DNA from: Gammaproteobacteria bacterium
GTDB lineage: Bacteria; Pseudomonadota; Gammaproteobacteria; Eutrophobiales; Eutrophobiaceae
Assembly (NCBI GenBank): GCA_026709915.1
Contig: JAPORZ010000022.1
Coordinates: forward strand, 1 to 33,030
Length of the DNA stretch: 33,030 nt
Direction: 5' to 3'
Both the position numbers and the translations under genes were made by a program. Below the pieces are notes generated by a model. It was not told where the DNA came from. It made no database searches and saw only the letters and a list, made by a program, of their open reading frames with translations. Positions 26,049 through 33,030 of this stretch are shown here, piece by piece. Within the stretch, counting starts at the first letter, position 1, and each line of letters opens with the position of its first letter.

Positions 26049-26128
26049 ACATGGATGCACAGGATGGACAGGATGTTTGTGTCGTAGCCATGCCTGCCTC
26101 GACATTTCATCCTGTATATCCCTGTCAG
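26049..26128. repeat. ACAGGATG-type inverted repeat after the PfkB kinase gene
   Basis: ACAGGATGGACAGGATG (about 26060-26076) faces CATCCTGTATATCCCTGTC (about 26108-26126), so two ACAGGATG-like units face two inverted ones. The pair directly follows the kinase stop codon and could fold in RNA as a long hairpin separating the kinase from the rpsF promoter. Confidence 0.5.
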
Positions 26129-27064
26129 TCATAAAATAGAATAGCCGAAGTGTTGTTTGAATAAATCCGTAAATTCCTGTTGGGCAAAGCGGTGGTTCTG
26201 GGTGCCGCGCACCTCAACTTTGATTTTTCCCATCAATGAGGCGATGCGCCCGGTGGTTTCCCAGTCCAGGCCCTGCAACAGTCCGTAAATCAAGCCGGCG
26301 CGGTAGGCGTCGCCACAGCCGGTGGGGTCGATTGCATGTTCGCTGTGCGCCGGGGGAATATCGATTTGTCCGGCGCCGGTATGAATGACAGAACCGGATC
26401 CGCCGCGAGTGATAATCAAGCTATCCACCCGCTCCAGCACACTGGTGTGCGTTAAACCGGTCTTGCCTTCCACCAGTTGCCACTCGTAGTCGTTGAAAAC
26501 CAACCAGGTTGCATACTGAAAACTGTCCAGCAGTTCATCTCTGGACAACACGGTTACGTTCTGCCCCGGATCGAAGATGAACGGAATGCCTACTTCGGCA
26601 AACTGCTGCGCGTGCTGCAACATGCCCTCCTTGCCGTCCGGCGCGACGATGCCGAGGCTGATATCCTGCGCCATCGACACCTTATTCTGCTGAGAATACG
26701 CCATGGCGCCCACCTGGAAGGTGGTAATCTGGTTGTTGTCGCTATCCGTAGTGATGAAACATTGTGCCGTATAGACGCCGTCAATAACGCGCAGATGGCG
26801 CATATCCACCCCGTTCTGCTGCAACCAGCGCCGGTAGGCGTCAAAATCGACCCCCACTGTGCCCATGGGCAGGCAATCCGCCCCCAGCAGCCCGGTGTTA
26901 TAGATGATATTGCCGCCGCACCCCCCAAACTCGCGCCGCAACTCCGGCACCACAAAGCACACATTCAGGATATGAATCTGATCCGGCAGAATATCCTCCC
27001 GAAACCGCCCCGGATACGCCATCAGGTGGTCGTAGGCAAATGAGCCGCAGATAAGAGCAGTCAT
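26129..27064 (-). CDS. PfkB family carbohydrate/nucleoside kinase
   Basis: This 311-residue ribokinase-fold kinase has the family's first signature near the N-terminus (FGGCGGNIIYNTGLLGAD) and the second as DPTGCGDAYRAGLIYGLL, where the Asp before AYRAG is the catalytic base and GCG forms the anion hole. The family phosphorylates sugars or nucleosides with ATP. The overall look is near adenosine kinase-like members, but the substrate cannot be assigned. It stands alone, flanked by its own spacer and the ParA accessory block. An inverted repeat follows the stop. Confidence 0.85.
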   Translation of the reverse strand: MTALICGSFAYDHLMAYPGRFREDILPDQIHILNVCFVVPELRREFGGCGGNIIYNTGLLGADCLPMGTVGVDFDAYRRWLQQNGVDMRHLRVIDGVYTAQCFITTDSDNNQITTFQVGAMAYSQQNKVSMAQDISLGIVAPDGKEGMLQHAQQFAEVGIPFIFDPGQNVTVLSRDELLDSFQYATWLVFNDYEWQLVEGKTGLTHTSVLERVDSLIITRGGSGSVIHTGAGQIDIPPAHSEHAIDPTGCGDAYRAGLIYGLLQGLDWETTGRIASLMGKIKVEVRGTQNHRFAQQEFTDLFKQHFGYSIL

Positions 27065-27160
27065 GGGTTAGGTCCGGGAATCACCGGTACTGACTCGGCA
27101 AGTATGGCTTCATCAGTTCAGGGTTTGAGTAATGGGTTCAGGGGCCGGCTGCATAATAAA

Positions 27161-28162
27161 CTACGAAGCCGAGCTGGTCTCTTCGTTCATTTTACGGATA
27201 ATTTTTTCCGACAGTGTGCGAAAATCGTCATAGCAACTTCTGGCAGCCTGTTGTTGCGCACCGATGACGCCATCGGCGGGTTTAAGCATGAACATGGGTT
27301 TGTTCGCCTCTTGCGCCATGGGCATGAGTGAACGGTAGTCTTTCAGGTGGGCCAGCAAATGCTCATCAGTATCGAGCGCCGGCGCGACCAGGCTGTTTTC
27401 CTGCAAAACTGATGTCCGGTACTCTACGGGTATCTTTTCAATCCAGCGCAGGTAGGCTTTTACGGGACGATCCAATCTGGCGGAATGTCGCATCACAATG
27501 TAACCCAATGGTTTCATGTTGCCTTTGGGTAGTGTGATAGTCAGTTCTGGCGGTTTGCGTTTAACCCGGTCGCGCCACCCGCCCTTCCAACTTCTCAGAG
27601 TAGGCCCGGTATTTCCCAATCCTTGTAATGAGAACAGATCAGGGGCAAGGGGTATGACCACATAGTCGCTGGCCACCAGTGCGGCTCTGTTGATGGCGCC
27701 GAGATTAGGACCGACATCCAGCAAGGCCAGTTCGGCCTGGAATGCTTTACCTGCGTCGGCAATCAGGCGAGCAAACGCGGTGGTCACGCGAAAAGCCCGT
27801 TTATCCTGATCCAGGCACTTCGACCATTGTTCTGACAAGTCACCTTCACGTCGAGCAAGGTTCAAATCACCAACCAGAAGACCAAGGCGATCATCAATTT
27901 CCTCAACATGGGGCGCACTGGCGATATCGCCGGTGCCCTCAAACAACGGGGCAATATCGCCGTCTATCGTCTTTTTTTCCAAACCTTGCCAAAGTTCTGC
28001 CAAACGTCTTTCATCAAGGAACATCCCGCTCAAATTGGCTTGAGGATCCAAATCGATAGCCATAACACGCCTGTCGGTTTCCCTGAACATCCAGGCCAAA
28101 TGATAAACAAGAGAGGTTTTCCCCACACCGCCCTTATTATTGAAAAAGGCTATGGTCTTCAT
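27161..28162 (-). CDS. ParA-family ATPase (AAA_31/MinD-like)
   Basis: This 333-residue deviant-Walker P-loop ATPase has KGGVGKTS at about residues 10-17, with the signature lysine in KGGVGKT. A MAIDLDPQANLSG switch segment and LALLDVGPNLGAINRAALVASDYVVIPLAPD follow. Such proteins form ATP-dependent dimers on DNA or membrane and position plasmids, chromosomes or complexes. This one is not next to a parB, a centromere or dnaA-gidAB, so it is not the chromosomal ParA. Its ATG overlaps the stop of the upstream ATP-binding gene by 4 bp, showing a coupled two-gene unit. The block is more AT-rich than its neighbours, suggesting acquisition. Confidence 0.85.
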   Translation of the reverse strand: MKTIAFFNNKGGVGKTSLVYHLAWMFRETDRRVMAIDLDPQANLSGMFLDERRLAELWQGLEKKTIDGDIAPLFEGTGDIASAPHVEEIDDRLGLLVGDLNLARREGDLSEQWSKCLDQDKRAFRVTTAFARLIADAGKAFQAELALLDVGPNLGAINRAALVASDYVVIPLAPDLFSLQGLGNTGPTLRSWKGGWRDRVKRKPPELTITLPKGNMKPLGYIVMRHSARLDRPVKAYLRWIEKIPVEYRTSVLQENSLVAPALDTDEHLLAHLKDYRSLMPMAQEANKPMFMLKPADGVIGAQQQAARSCYDDFRTLSEKIIRKMNEETSSAS

Positions 28163-29064
28163 CGCTGCTTTTTGACTGTTGCTGTGACAAAGTTTTCCTG
28201 CACATCAAATTCAACCGGCGGATTATTGTTATCTTCAAGCGCCCTGTTTGCCGTGGCGATGCCGATCCCGAAGCGTTGCATAAAACCCAGGTTTTTCATG
28301 GCTTCCGCAATGGTGGGATTACGATAAGCAGTAATGCCCGGCTGCCCGAAATTCTCTTGAGTGACAGCGCCATACACCGAGCCGGGGCTGACAATCTGGA
28401 TATTATCGGTAAACCAGTGAATCCTGACCGGTGTATTGGAGTTTTCATAATTTCTGTGAATCACTGCATTACGAACGAGTTCTCGCAGCGCGACAAGGGG
28501 ATAATCCGGATTTTCCTTGTGCAGGTCTCCGCTGGTGTCCAATGCCTGGGAAATATTTGTTTTCAGAACTCTGTCCAATTCAAGCAGTTGCTCAGGCAAG
28601 ACACCACTTATTTCCCTGTGATCGACAATGGCATCTGTCACTTCAATACCGTTATAACGAACAAATTGAACATAAGCTCCCGGGAACCAGTATTGCGGAT
28701 CTTTGCCCAAGGTGAGAATGGCCGTCACGCTGGGCAAACCGTCCTGCGTTGACAGACGCAAGGCTTGTAACTGTTCTGGTCGGCTGCGTTCATTCGCTGC
28801 CAATGCCTCCGGTGACACAGCCTGCGGCATGTAGTCGTTTTCAAATATCTGCAAGTTCAGGTCGGTCGCTACAGACGCACCCTTCACGCCCTGCAGGTCG
28901 TAGGACAGATTTCCCCAACGCCTTTTTTCTGTGAGACGACGTTCTTCTTCGGCGGTGGCTTGAGCCCGTCTTGGCCCTATCCAAATCCAGCATCTGCCAT
29001 CAACTTTCACCGGAGGATTATCGGAAGGCTCGAATGTCAAGCTATGTGTTATTGACTTCAGCAC
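28159..29064 (-). CDS. ATP-binding protein of the RecG-like/AlbA_2-HATPase family, N-terminally truncated
   Basis: This is a 301-residue protein. From residue 18 (NPPVKVDGRCWIWIGPRRA) it aligns in pattern with proteins that carry an N-terminal AlbA_2 (Schlafen-like) DNA-binding domain and a C-terminal GHKL-type ATPase. The ATPase motif ALRELVRNAVIHRNYE is at about 190-205, and MQRFGIGIATANRAL lies near the end. The AlbA_2 part, about 100 residues, is missing. The only start is a GTG directly preceded by an in-frame TGA, and the divergent toxin gene begins 35 bp away. Either a shortened protein is made or this is a decayed remnant. It is coupled to the ParA-type gene by a 4-bp overlap. Function is unknown; relatives are often annotated as transcriptional regulators or helicase-like. 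Confidence 0.75.
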   Translation of the reverse strand: MLKSITHSLTFEPSDNPPVKVDGRCWIWIGPRRAQATAEEERRLTEKRRWGNLSYDLQGVKGASVATDLNLQIFENDYMPQAVSPEALAANERSRPEQLQALRLSTQDGLPSVTAILTLGKDPQYWFPGAYVQFVRYNGIEVTDAIVDHREISGVLPEQLLELDRVLKTNISQALDTSGDLHKENPDYPLVALRELVRNAVIHRNYENSNTPVRIHWFTDNIQIVSPGSVYGAVTQENFGQPGITAYRNPTIAEAMKNLGFMQRFGIGIATANRALEDNNNPPVEFDVQENFVTATVKKQR

Positions 29065-29080
29065 TCAGAACACCTATCAT
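29052..29080 (+). promoter_or_regulatory. Strong sigma-70 promoter of the toxin-antitoxin pair
   Basis: TTGACT (29052-29057), exactly 17 bp, then TATCAT (29075-29080), each 5 of 6 to consensus. Transcription would start at about 29087. The -35 box lies within the coding region of the truncated ATP-binding gene on the other strand. Confidence 0.65.
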
Positions 29081-29098
29081 CTTTGCATGGGAGCTCGT

Positions 29099-29431
29099 TT
29101 GCAGACAGTGGTGGAGACACCTGCATATCTCTCGGCGGCCAAAGGTATTTTATCTGATATTGAACGGACCGAAGTTGTCAACATTGTAGCAAAAAATCCG
29201 TTAGCGGGCGTGTCGATTGGAGGAGGTATCCGTAAAATGCGGCTTGCCCGTTCAGGCCGTGGCAAGAGCGGCGGAGCGCGCGTAGTGTTTATTTTTGCTG
29301 ATGAGGATACCCCTGTGTTTTTGCTTACAGTTTTTGCCAAGAATGAGAAAACGAATCTCACCGTTGGCGAACGAGCCGCCCTGATCATCAGTGCAAAAAA
29401 GATAATCGCAAGTTACAAGAGTCACAAATGA
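29099..29431 (+). CDS. Type II toxin, RelE/HigB family
   Basis: This small basic toxin (about 110 residues) is likely a ribosome-dependent mRNA interferase. It has NPLAGVSIGGGIRKMRLARSG, GGARVVFIFAD and LTVFAKNEKTNLT, the standard sequence run of HigB/RelE toxins. I prefer the TTG at 29099, giving MQTVVETPAYL, which is how relatives start. GGGAG lies 5 bp before it, and the predicted transcript begins at about 29087. The ATG at 29087 would be leaderless. The stop overlaps the antitoxin start (ATGA). Toxin-first order is typical of this higBA-like group. Confidence 0.85.
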   Translation: MQTVVETPAYLSAAKGILSDIERTEVVNIVAKNPLAGVSIGGGIRKMRLARSGRGKSGGARVVFIFADEDTPVFLLTVFAKNEKTNLTVGERAALIISAKKIIASYKSHK

Positions 29432-29721
29432 GTACAGCATTCGATAAAATCATGAACGGCATCAGGGATGCCGGTGATTACCTGGATGGTAAACGTGACA
29501 GCTTCGCCGTGCACGAAGTTAAAGTGTCCAGGCCTGATGTTGTGACGATTCGAAACAAGACTGGCCTCTCTCAGCCTGCTTTTGCCAAATGTATTGACGT
29601 ATCACTGAATACACTGAAAAATTGGGAGATGGGACGTCAGCATCCGGAAGGACCAGCGCGCATTCTCTTGGCGTTAATTGAAAAACAACCTTCCATCATA
29701 AGCAAAGAACAAGGTTTATAG
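29428..29721 (+). CDS. XRE-type antitoxin (NadS/HigA-like)
   Basis: This 97-residue helix-turn-helix protein has its HTH at about residues 37-75 (TIRNKTGLSQPAFAKCIDVS, NTLKNWEMGRQHPEG) and a short C-terminal helix. As antitoxin it would bind the toxin encoded just upstream (4-bp overlap) and repress the shared promoter. The 151-bp repeat starts 16 bp after its stop. Confidence 0.87.
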   Translation: MSTAFDKIMNGIRDAGDYLDGKRDSFAVHEVKVSRPDVVTIRNKTGLSQPAFAKCIDVSLNTLKNWEMGRQHPEGPARILLALIEKQPSIISKEQGL

Positions 29722-29736
29722 AAACCTCTGACTTTA

Positions 29737-29887
29737 GGCCACCTCTAAAAATTAGAGGTGGCCGTGCAGCATAGGGACATGCTGCCATTTTTAAGCACGT
29801 AAGTGCTTGAAAATGAAGGAAATGAAAAATCACACTTTTTCATTTCCGTCTCTAAAAATGCCACGGAGGGCATTTTTAGAGGTTGCC
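29737..29887 (-). repeat. 151-bp multi-hairpin intergenic repeat, copy C (inverted)
   Basis: This is the reverse-oriented twin of copy A, same length, with GGCAACCTCT at 29887 reading leftward and the terminal hairpin GGCCACCTCTA / TAGAGGTGGCC at 29737-29763. Compared with copy A, the third base pair of the terminal stem changes from T-A to C-G on both sides, and S4 changes from GCAGCAC/GTGCTGC to GCAGCAT/ATGCTGC. These are compensatory changes. It exactly fills the gap between the convergent antitoxin (ends 29721) and uvrA (ends 29899). Confidence 0.92.
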
Positions 29888-29898
29888 TTTAGAAGCGC

Positions 29899-32784
29899 CT
29901 ATAACATTTCCGTCTGTTCGGCCGCCTCGACCATGCTCGGCGCGGGATGTTGCCCCAGCAGTGGCGCCAGGTATTGGCCGGTGTGGGAGTGGGGGCTTGT
30001 GGCAACGTCTTCGGGGGCGCCGGTGGCGATGATTTCGCCGCCGCCGTCGCCGCCTTCGGGGCCGAGGTCGATGATCCAGTCGGCGGTCTTGATGACGTCC
30101 AGATTGTGTTCTATGACGACCACCGTGTTGCCTTGATCGCGTAACTGGTGCAGCACCCGCAATAACTGTTTCACGTCATGGAAATGCAGGCCGGTGGTGG
30201 GCTCGTCCAGGATATACAAGGTCTGGCCGGTGTCGCGCTTGGACAGTTCGCGGGACAGTTTTACCCGTTGCGCCTCACCGCCGGAAAGGGTGGTGGCATT
30301 CTGGCCCAGGCGGATGTAGGACAGGCCCACATCCAGCAGAGTTTGCAGTTTGCGCGCCACGACGGGCACGGCGGAGAAGAATTCCCGCGCCTCTTCCACC
30401 GTCATTTCCAGTACTTCATGGATATTTTTGCCCTTGTACAGCACTTGCAGGGTCTCCCGATTGTAGCGCTTGCCTTTGCACAGATCGCACATCACGTAGA
30501 TATCCGGGAGAAAGTGCATCTCCACCTTGATGAGGCCGTCGCCCTGGCAGGCTTCACAACGCCCGCCCTTGACGTTGAAGCTGAAACGGCCCGGCTTGTA
30601 CCCCCTGGTGCGGGCTTCCGGGGTGGCTGCAAACAGGTCGCGGATGGGGGTGAACAGTCCCGTGTAGGTGGCCGGATTGGAACGCGGCGTGCGGCCGATA
30701 GGACTTTGATCGATATCCACCACCTTGTCGATAAGCCCCAGGCCGGAGACGGACTGGTAAGGGGCCGGCCTGACGGCGGAACGGTTAATCTCGCCGGCGG
30801 CAATCCGGTACAAGGTGTCATTGATCAAGGTGGACTTGCCGGAACCGGAAACACCCGTGACGCAGGTCATCAGGCCCAGCGGCAGCTCCAGTTGCACCGA
30901 TTTCAGGTTGTTGCCGGTGGCGCCGTTAAGGACGATGATCTGCTCCGGGTCGGGGCGGGTACGCGCCGGCGGCAGCTCGATGCGTTTGCGCCCGGACAGG
31001 TAGTCGCCGGTCAGTGACGCGTGACACCGGGCCACCTCATCCGGGCTGCCCTGCGCCACTACCTCGCCGCCGTGCACGCCGGCGCCCGGCCCCATGTCGA
31101 TAACGTGGTCGGCGGCGCTGATGGCTTCTTCATCGTGCTCGACGACGATCACCGTGTTACCCAGATCGCGCAGTTGCTGCAAGGTGGACAACAGCCGCTT
31201 GTTGTCGCGCTGGTGCAAGCCGATGGAGGGTTCGTCCAGAACGTACATGACGCCCACCAGTCCGGCGCCGATCTGGCTGGCCAGACGGATGCGTTGGGCC
31301 TCGCCGCCGGACAGGGTCTCGGCGCTACGGTTCAGGGTCAGGTAATCCAGGCCCACGTTCACCAGGAAGCGCAACCGGTCTTCAACTTCCTTCAGAATGC
31401 GCACGGCAATCTCCCCGCGGCGACCGGGAATGACCAGACGCTGAAAAAAATCGCGCGCCTTGAGCACCGGCAAGGCAGTGATGGTCGGCAGGCTGAAATT
31501 ATTGACATAGACATGCCGGGCCGCTTCGTTCAGGCGTTGTCCGTCACAATCAGGACAGGGTTGACTGCTCTGGTAGCGGTTCAGGTCTTCCCGGATCAGC
31601 GCGGACTCGGTTTCCCGATACCGCCGTTGCATATTTGGAATAACGCCCTCGAAGGCGTGGCTGCGGCGCACCACGCCACGCTTGCTGTGCAGATATTCAA
31701 AGCTGATCTTCTCGGCGCCGCTACCGTGCAGGACGACCTGTTTTACCCGCTCGCCCAGCTCGCTATAAGGTGTGTCGATATTAAAATCATAATGTTTAGC
31801 CAGTGATTTAAGTAGCTGAAAATAATAGGCATTGCGCCGGTCCCAGCCGCGTATGGCGCCGTCTGCCAGACTCAGGCTGCGATCCTGGATAATCTTGTCG
31901 GCGTCAAAAAACTGGATAACCCCCAGACCATCGCAACGGGCACAGGCGCCCACCGGGTTATTAAATGAGAACAGCCGCGGCTCCAGTTCACTCAGGCTGT
32001 AGCCGCACTCGGTGCAGGCAAAGCGGGTGGAGAACACCAGTTCCTCAACCTCAGCTTCCGGCCCGTCTTGCTCTATGGGCGCCACGCACACCAGGCCGTC
32101 CGTCAGACGCACCGCAGTCTCCAGCGACTCAGCCAGACGCAAACCAATGTCAGGACGCACCCGGAAGCGGTCCACCACCACTTCTATGGTATGTTTTTTA
32201 CGCAGTTCCAGCGCCGGCACCTCATCTAACTCCAGCACCTTGCCATTGACGCGCACGCGCACGAAGCCTTCGGCCCGAATCCGTTCAATCACCTGCAGAT
32301 GCTCGCCTTTCCGGCCTTGCACCAACGGCGCCAGCAACATCAAACGGCGCCCTTCCGGCTGCGCCAGGATCAGGTCCACCATCTGGCTGATGGTCTGCGC
32401 GGCCAGCGGAGTCTGGTGTTGCGGGCAGCGCGGTTCCCCGACCCGAGCGAACAGCAGGCGCAGGTAGTCATAAATTTCAGTAATCGTGCCGACCGTGGAA
32501 CGCGGGTTATGCGAGGTTGATTTCTGTTCGATGCTGATAGCCGGGGACAGCCCCTCGATATGGTCCACATCCGGCTTTTCCATCATGGACAGGAACTGTC
32601 TGGCGTAGGCGGACAGCGATTCCACATAGCGCCGCTGTCCGTCCGCGTAAATGGTGTCGAACGCCAGAGATGACTTGCCCGAACCGGACAAACCGGTGAT
32701 CACAATCATCCGGTCCCGGGGGAAATCCAGGTTGATATTCTTCAGGTTATGGGTCCTGGCGCCCCGAATCCGTATCGTATCCAC
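29899..32784 (-). CDS. uvrA: Excinuclease ABC subunit A
   Basis: This 961-residue damage-recognition ATPase of nucleotide excision repair loads UvrB. It has two ABC ATPase modules: Walker [15 protein letters not shown] at about residue 31 and [13 protein letters not shown] in the second half. ABC signatures [16 protein letters not shown] and [15 protein letters not shown] are present. Zinc modules appear as CTECGYS...CARCDG and CEACQGDG...[10 protein letters not shown]. It is full length; E. coli UvrA is 940. The gene is flanked on both sides by inverted copies of the 151-bp repeat. No LexA box is evident upstream. Confidence 0.98.
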   Translation of the reverse strand: MDTIRIRGARTHNLKNINLDFPRDRMIVITGLSGSGKSSLAFDTIYADGQRRYVESLSAYARQFLSMMEKPDVDHIEGLSPAISIEQKSTSHNPRSTVGTITEIYDYLRLLFARVGEPRCPQHQTPLAAQTISQMVDLILAQPEGRRLMLLAPLVQGRKGEHLQVIERIRAEGFVRVRVNGKVLELDEVPALELRKKHTIEVVVDRFRVRPDIGLRLAESLETAVRLTDGLVCVAPIEQDGPEAEVEELVFSTRFACTECGYSLSELEPRLFSFNNPVGACARCDGLGVIQFFDADKIIQDRSLSLADGAIRGWDRRNAYYFQLLKSLAKHYDFNIDTPYSELGERVKQVVLHGSGAEKISFEYLHSKRGVVRRSHAFEGVIPNMQRRYRETESALIREDLNRYQSSQPCPDCDGQRLNEAARHVYVNNFSLPTITALPVLKARDFFQRLVIPGRRGEIAVRILKEVEDRLRFLVNVGLDYLTLNRSAETLSGGEAQRIRLASQIGAGLVGVMYVLDEPSIGLHQRDNKRLLSTLQQLRDLGNTVIVVEHDEEAISAADHVIDMGPGAGVHGGEVVAQGSPDEVARCHASLTGDYLSGRKRIELPPARTRPDPEQIIVLNGATGNNLKSVQLELPLGLMTCVTGVSGSGKSTLINDTLYRIAAGEINRSAVRPAPYQSVSGLGLIDKVVDIDQSPIGRTPRSNPATYTGLFTPIRDLFAATPEARTRGYKPGRFSFNVKGGRCEACQGDGLIKVEMHFLPDIYVMCDLCKGKRYNRETLQVLYKGKNIHEVLEMTVEEAREFFSAVPVVARKLQTLLDVGLSYIRLGQNATTLSGGEAQRVKLSRELSKRDTGQTLYILDEPTTGLHFHDVKQLLRVLHQLRDQGNTVVVIEHNLDVIKTADWIIDLGPEGGDGGGEIIATGAPEDVATSPHSHTGQYLAPLLGQHPAPSMVEAAEQTEML

Positions 32785-32815
32785 ATTGACTTGCCCGAAA
32801 ATGAATTAACCTGCT

Positions 32816-32844
32816 AATATAAGCCATGCTTGGCGCAAGTCCAA
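32816..32844 (-). promoter_or_regulatory. Candidate promoter of uvrA
   Basis: Minus strand: TTGGAC (32839-32844), 17 bp, then TATATT (32816-32821), about 32 bp upstream of the uvrA ATG. The -10 is good and the -35 moderate. No CTG-N10-CAG LexA operator is seen around it. Confidence 0.5.
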
Positions 32845-32888
32845 CCCGGATGTATCATCGGAGTGATAGTCAGGCGTGTGGATGTTAA

Positions 32889-33030
32889 GGTAACCTCTAA
32901 AAATGCCCTCCGTGGCATTTTTAGAGACGGAAATGAAAAAGTGCGATTTTTCATTTCCGTCATTTTCAAGCACTGACGTGCTTAAAAATGGCAGCATATC
33001 CATAATGCTGCACGGCCACCTCTAATTTTT
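32889..33030 (+). repeat. Multi-hairpin intergenic repeat, copy D (cut by the window end)
   Basis: It begins GGTAACCTCT and carries S1 to S4 in order. Its S2 stem is the most complete (GACGGAAATGAAAAA / TTTTTCATTTCCGTC, 15 perfect pairs). It ends at the window edge in the loop of the terminal hairpin, about 10 bases short of a full copy. It lies upstream of uvrA and points away from copy C. Confidence 0.9.

Noticed and set aside
27161-28162. Chromosomal parAB partition locus
   Set aside because: No parB, parS-like sites or gid/dnaA neighbours are seen; the ParA-type gene is paired with an unrelated ATP-binding protein.
32785-32888. LexA (SOS) box before uvrA
   Set aside because: The nearest CTG at 32811 is followed after 10 bases by CCA, not CAG, so no convincing operator is present.
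32806-33003. 65-codon minus-strand frame upstream of uvrA
   Set aside because: It lies almost wholly within repeat copy D and the uvrA promoter.
1-33030. CRISPR array, tRNA or rRNA genes, or prophage
   Set aside because: No regularly spaced repeats with spacers, no tRNA-like GGTTCRA arms in a plausible cloverleaf outside genes, no rRNA sequence, and no integrase or phage structural genes were found.

Overview
This window looks like a chromosomal segment of a free-living, non-enteric gammaproteobacterium. The reasons are the gene order rpsF-rpsR-(DUF2232 membrane protein)-rplI-dnaB-alr-radA with no priB between rpsF and rpsR, the divergent pair rph-rdgB / yicC, a small PilZ-type protein with a Pseudomonas-like C-terminal signature, leuCD, a class I PHA synthase and uvrA. 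I cannot name a genus. The core genes are GC-rich. The spacer elements and the 27-29.7 kb accessory block are visibly more AT-rich.

Layout. (1) 1-384 is a gene-free spacer holding a 151-bp multi-hairpin repeat. (2) 385-6961, all on the minus strand, reads rph, rdgB, an RND adaptor, an RND pump and an alpha/beta hydrolase. The genes overlap or lie within about 25 bp of each other, so this is probably one operon that joins RNA/nucleotide housekeeping to an efflux pump. (3) 7083-9628, plus strand, holds yicC, then a small biotin-carrier protein directly followed by an acyl-CoA dehydrogenase. (4) 9792-12894 holds mtaB, a small membrane-anchored coiled-coil protein, a PilZ-like protein and msrA. 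(5) 13247-14608 is a KamA-type radical SAM enzyme behind a leader that can fold into a two-tier hairpin. (6) 14704-18393, minus strand, is leuC-leuD-phaC, diverging from a secreted Sel1-repeat protein. (7) 19737-25947, minus strand, is the rpsF...radA housekeeping string. (8) 26129-27064 is a PfkB-type kinase. (9) 27161-29721 is an accessory block: a ParA-type ATPase translationally coupled to an N-terminally truncated RecG-like/AlbA-type ATP-binding protein, and, divergent from them, a RelE/HigB-type toxin with an XRE antitoxin. (10) 29899-32784 is uvrA.

The most notable non-coding signal is a family of dispersed, highly structured intergenic repeats with GGTAACCTCT / AGAGGTGGCC ends. Three long copies (about 151 bp, five consecutive hairpins) lie at 99-249, 29737-29887 (inverted) and 32889 to the window end. 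A 107-bp variant lies at 12919-13025, and two solo terminal hairpins lie at about 14640-14666 and 19689-19715. Stem substitutions between copies are compensatory. Three of the six sit exactly between convergent genes, and two long copies flank uvrA in inverted orientation. I also see a 15-bp tandem repeat in the spot where mtaB's ribosome-binding site should be. The toxin-antitoxin promoter lies inside the truncated ATPase gene, which suggests the TA module inserted there and removed its N-terminal domain.
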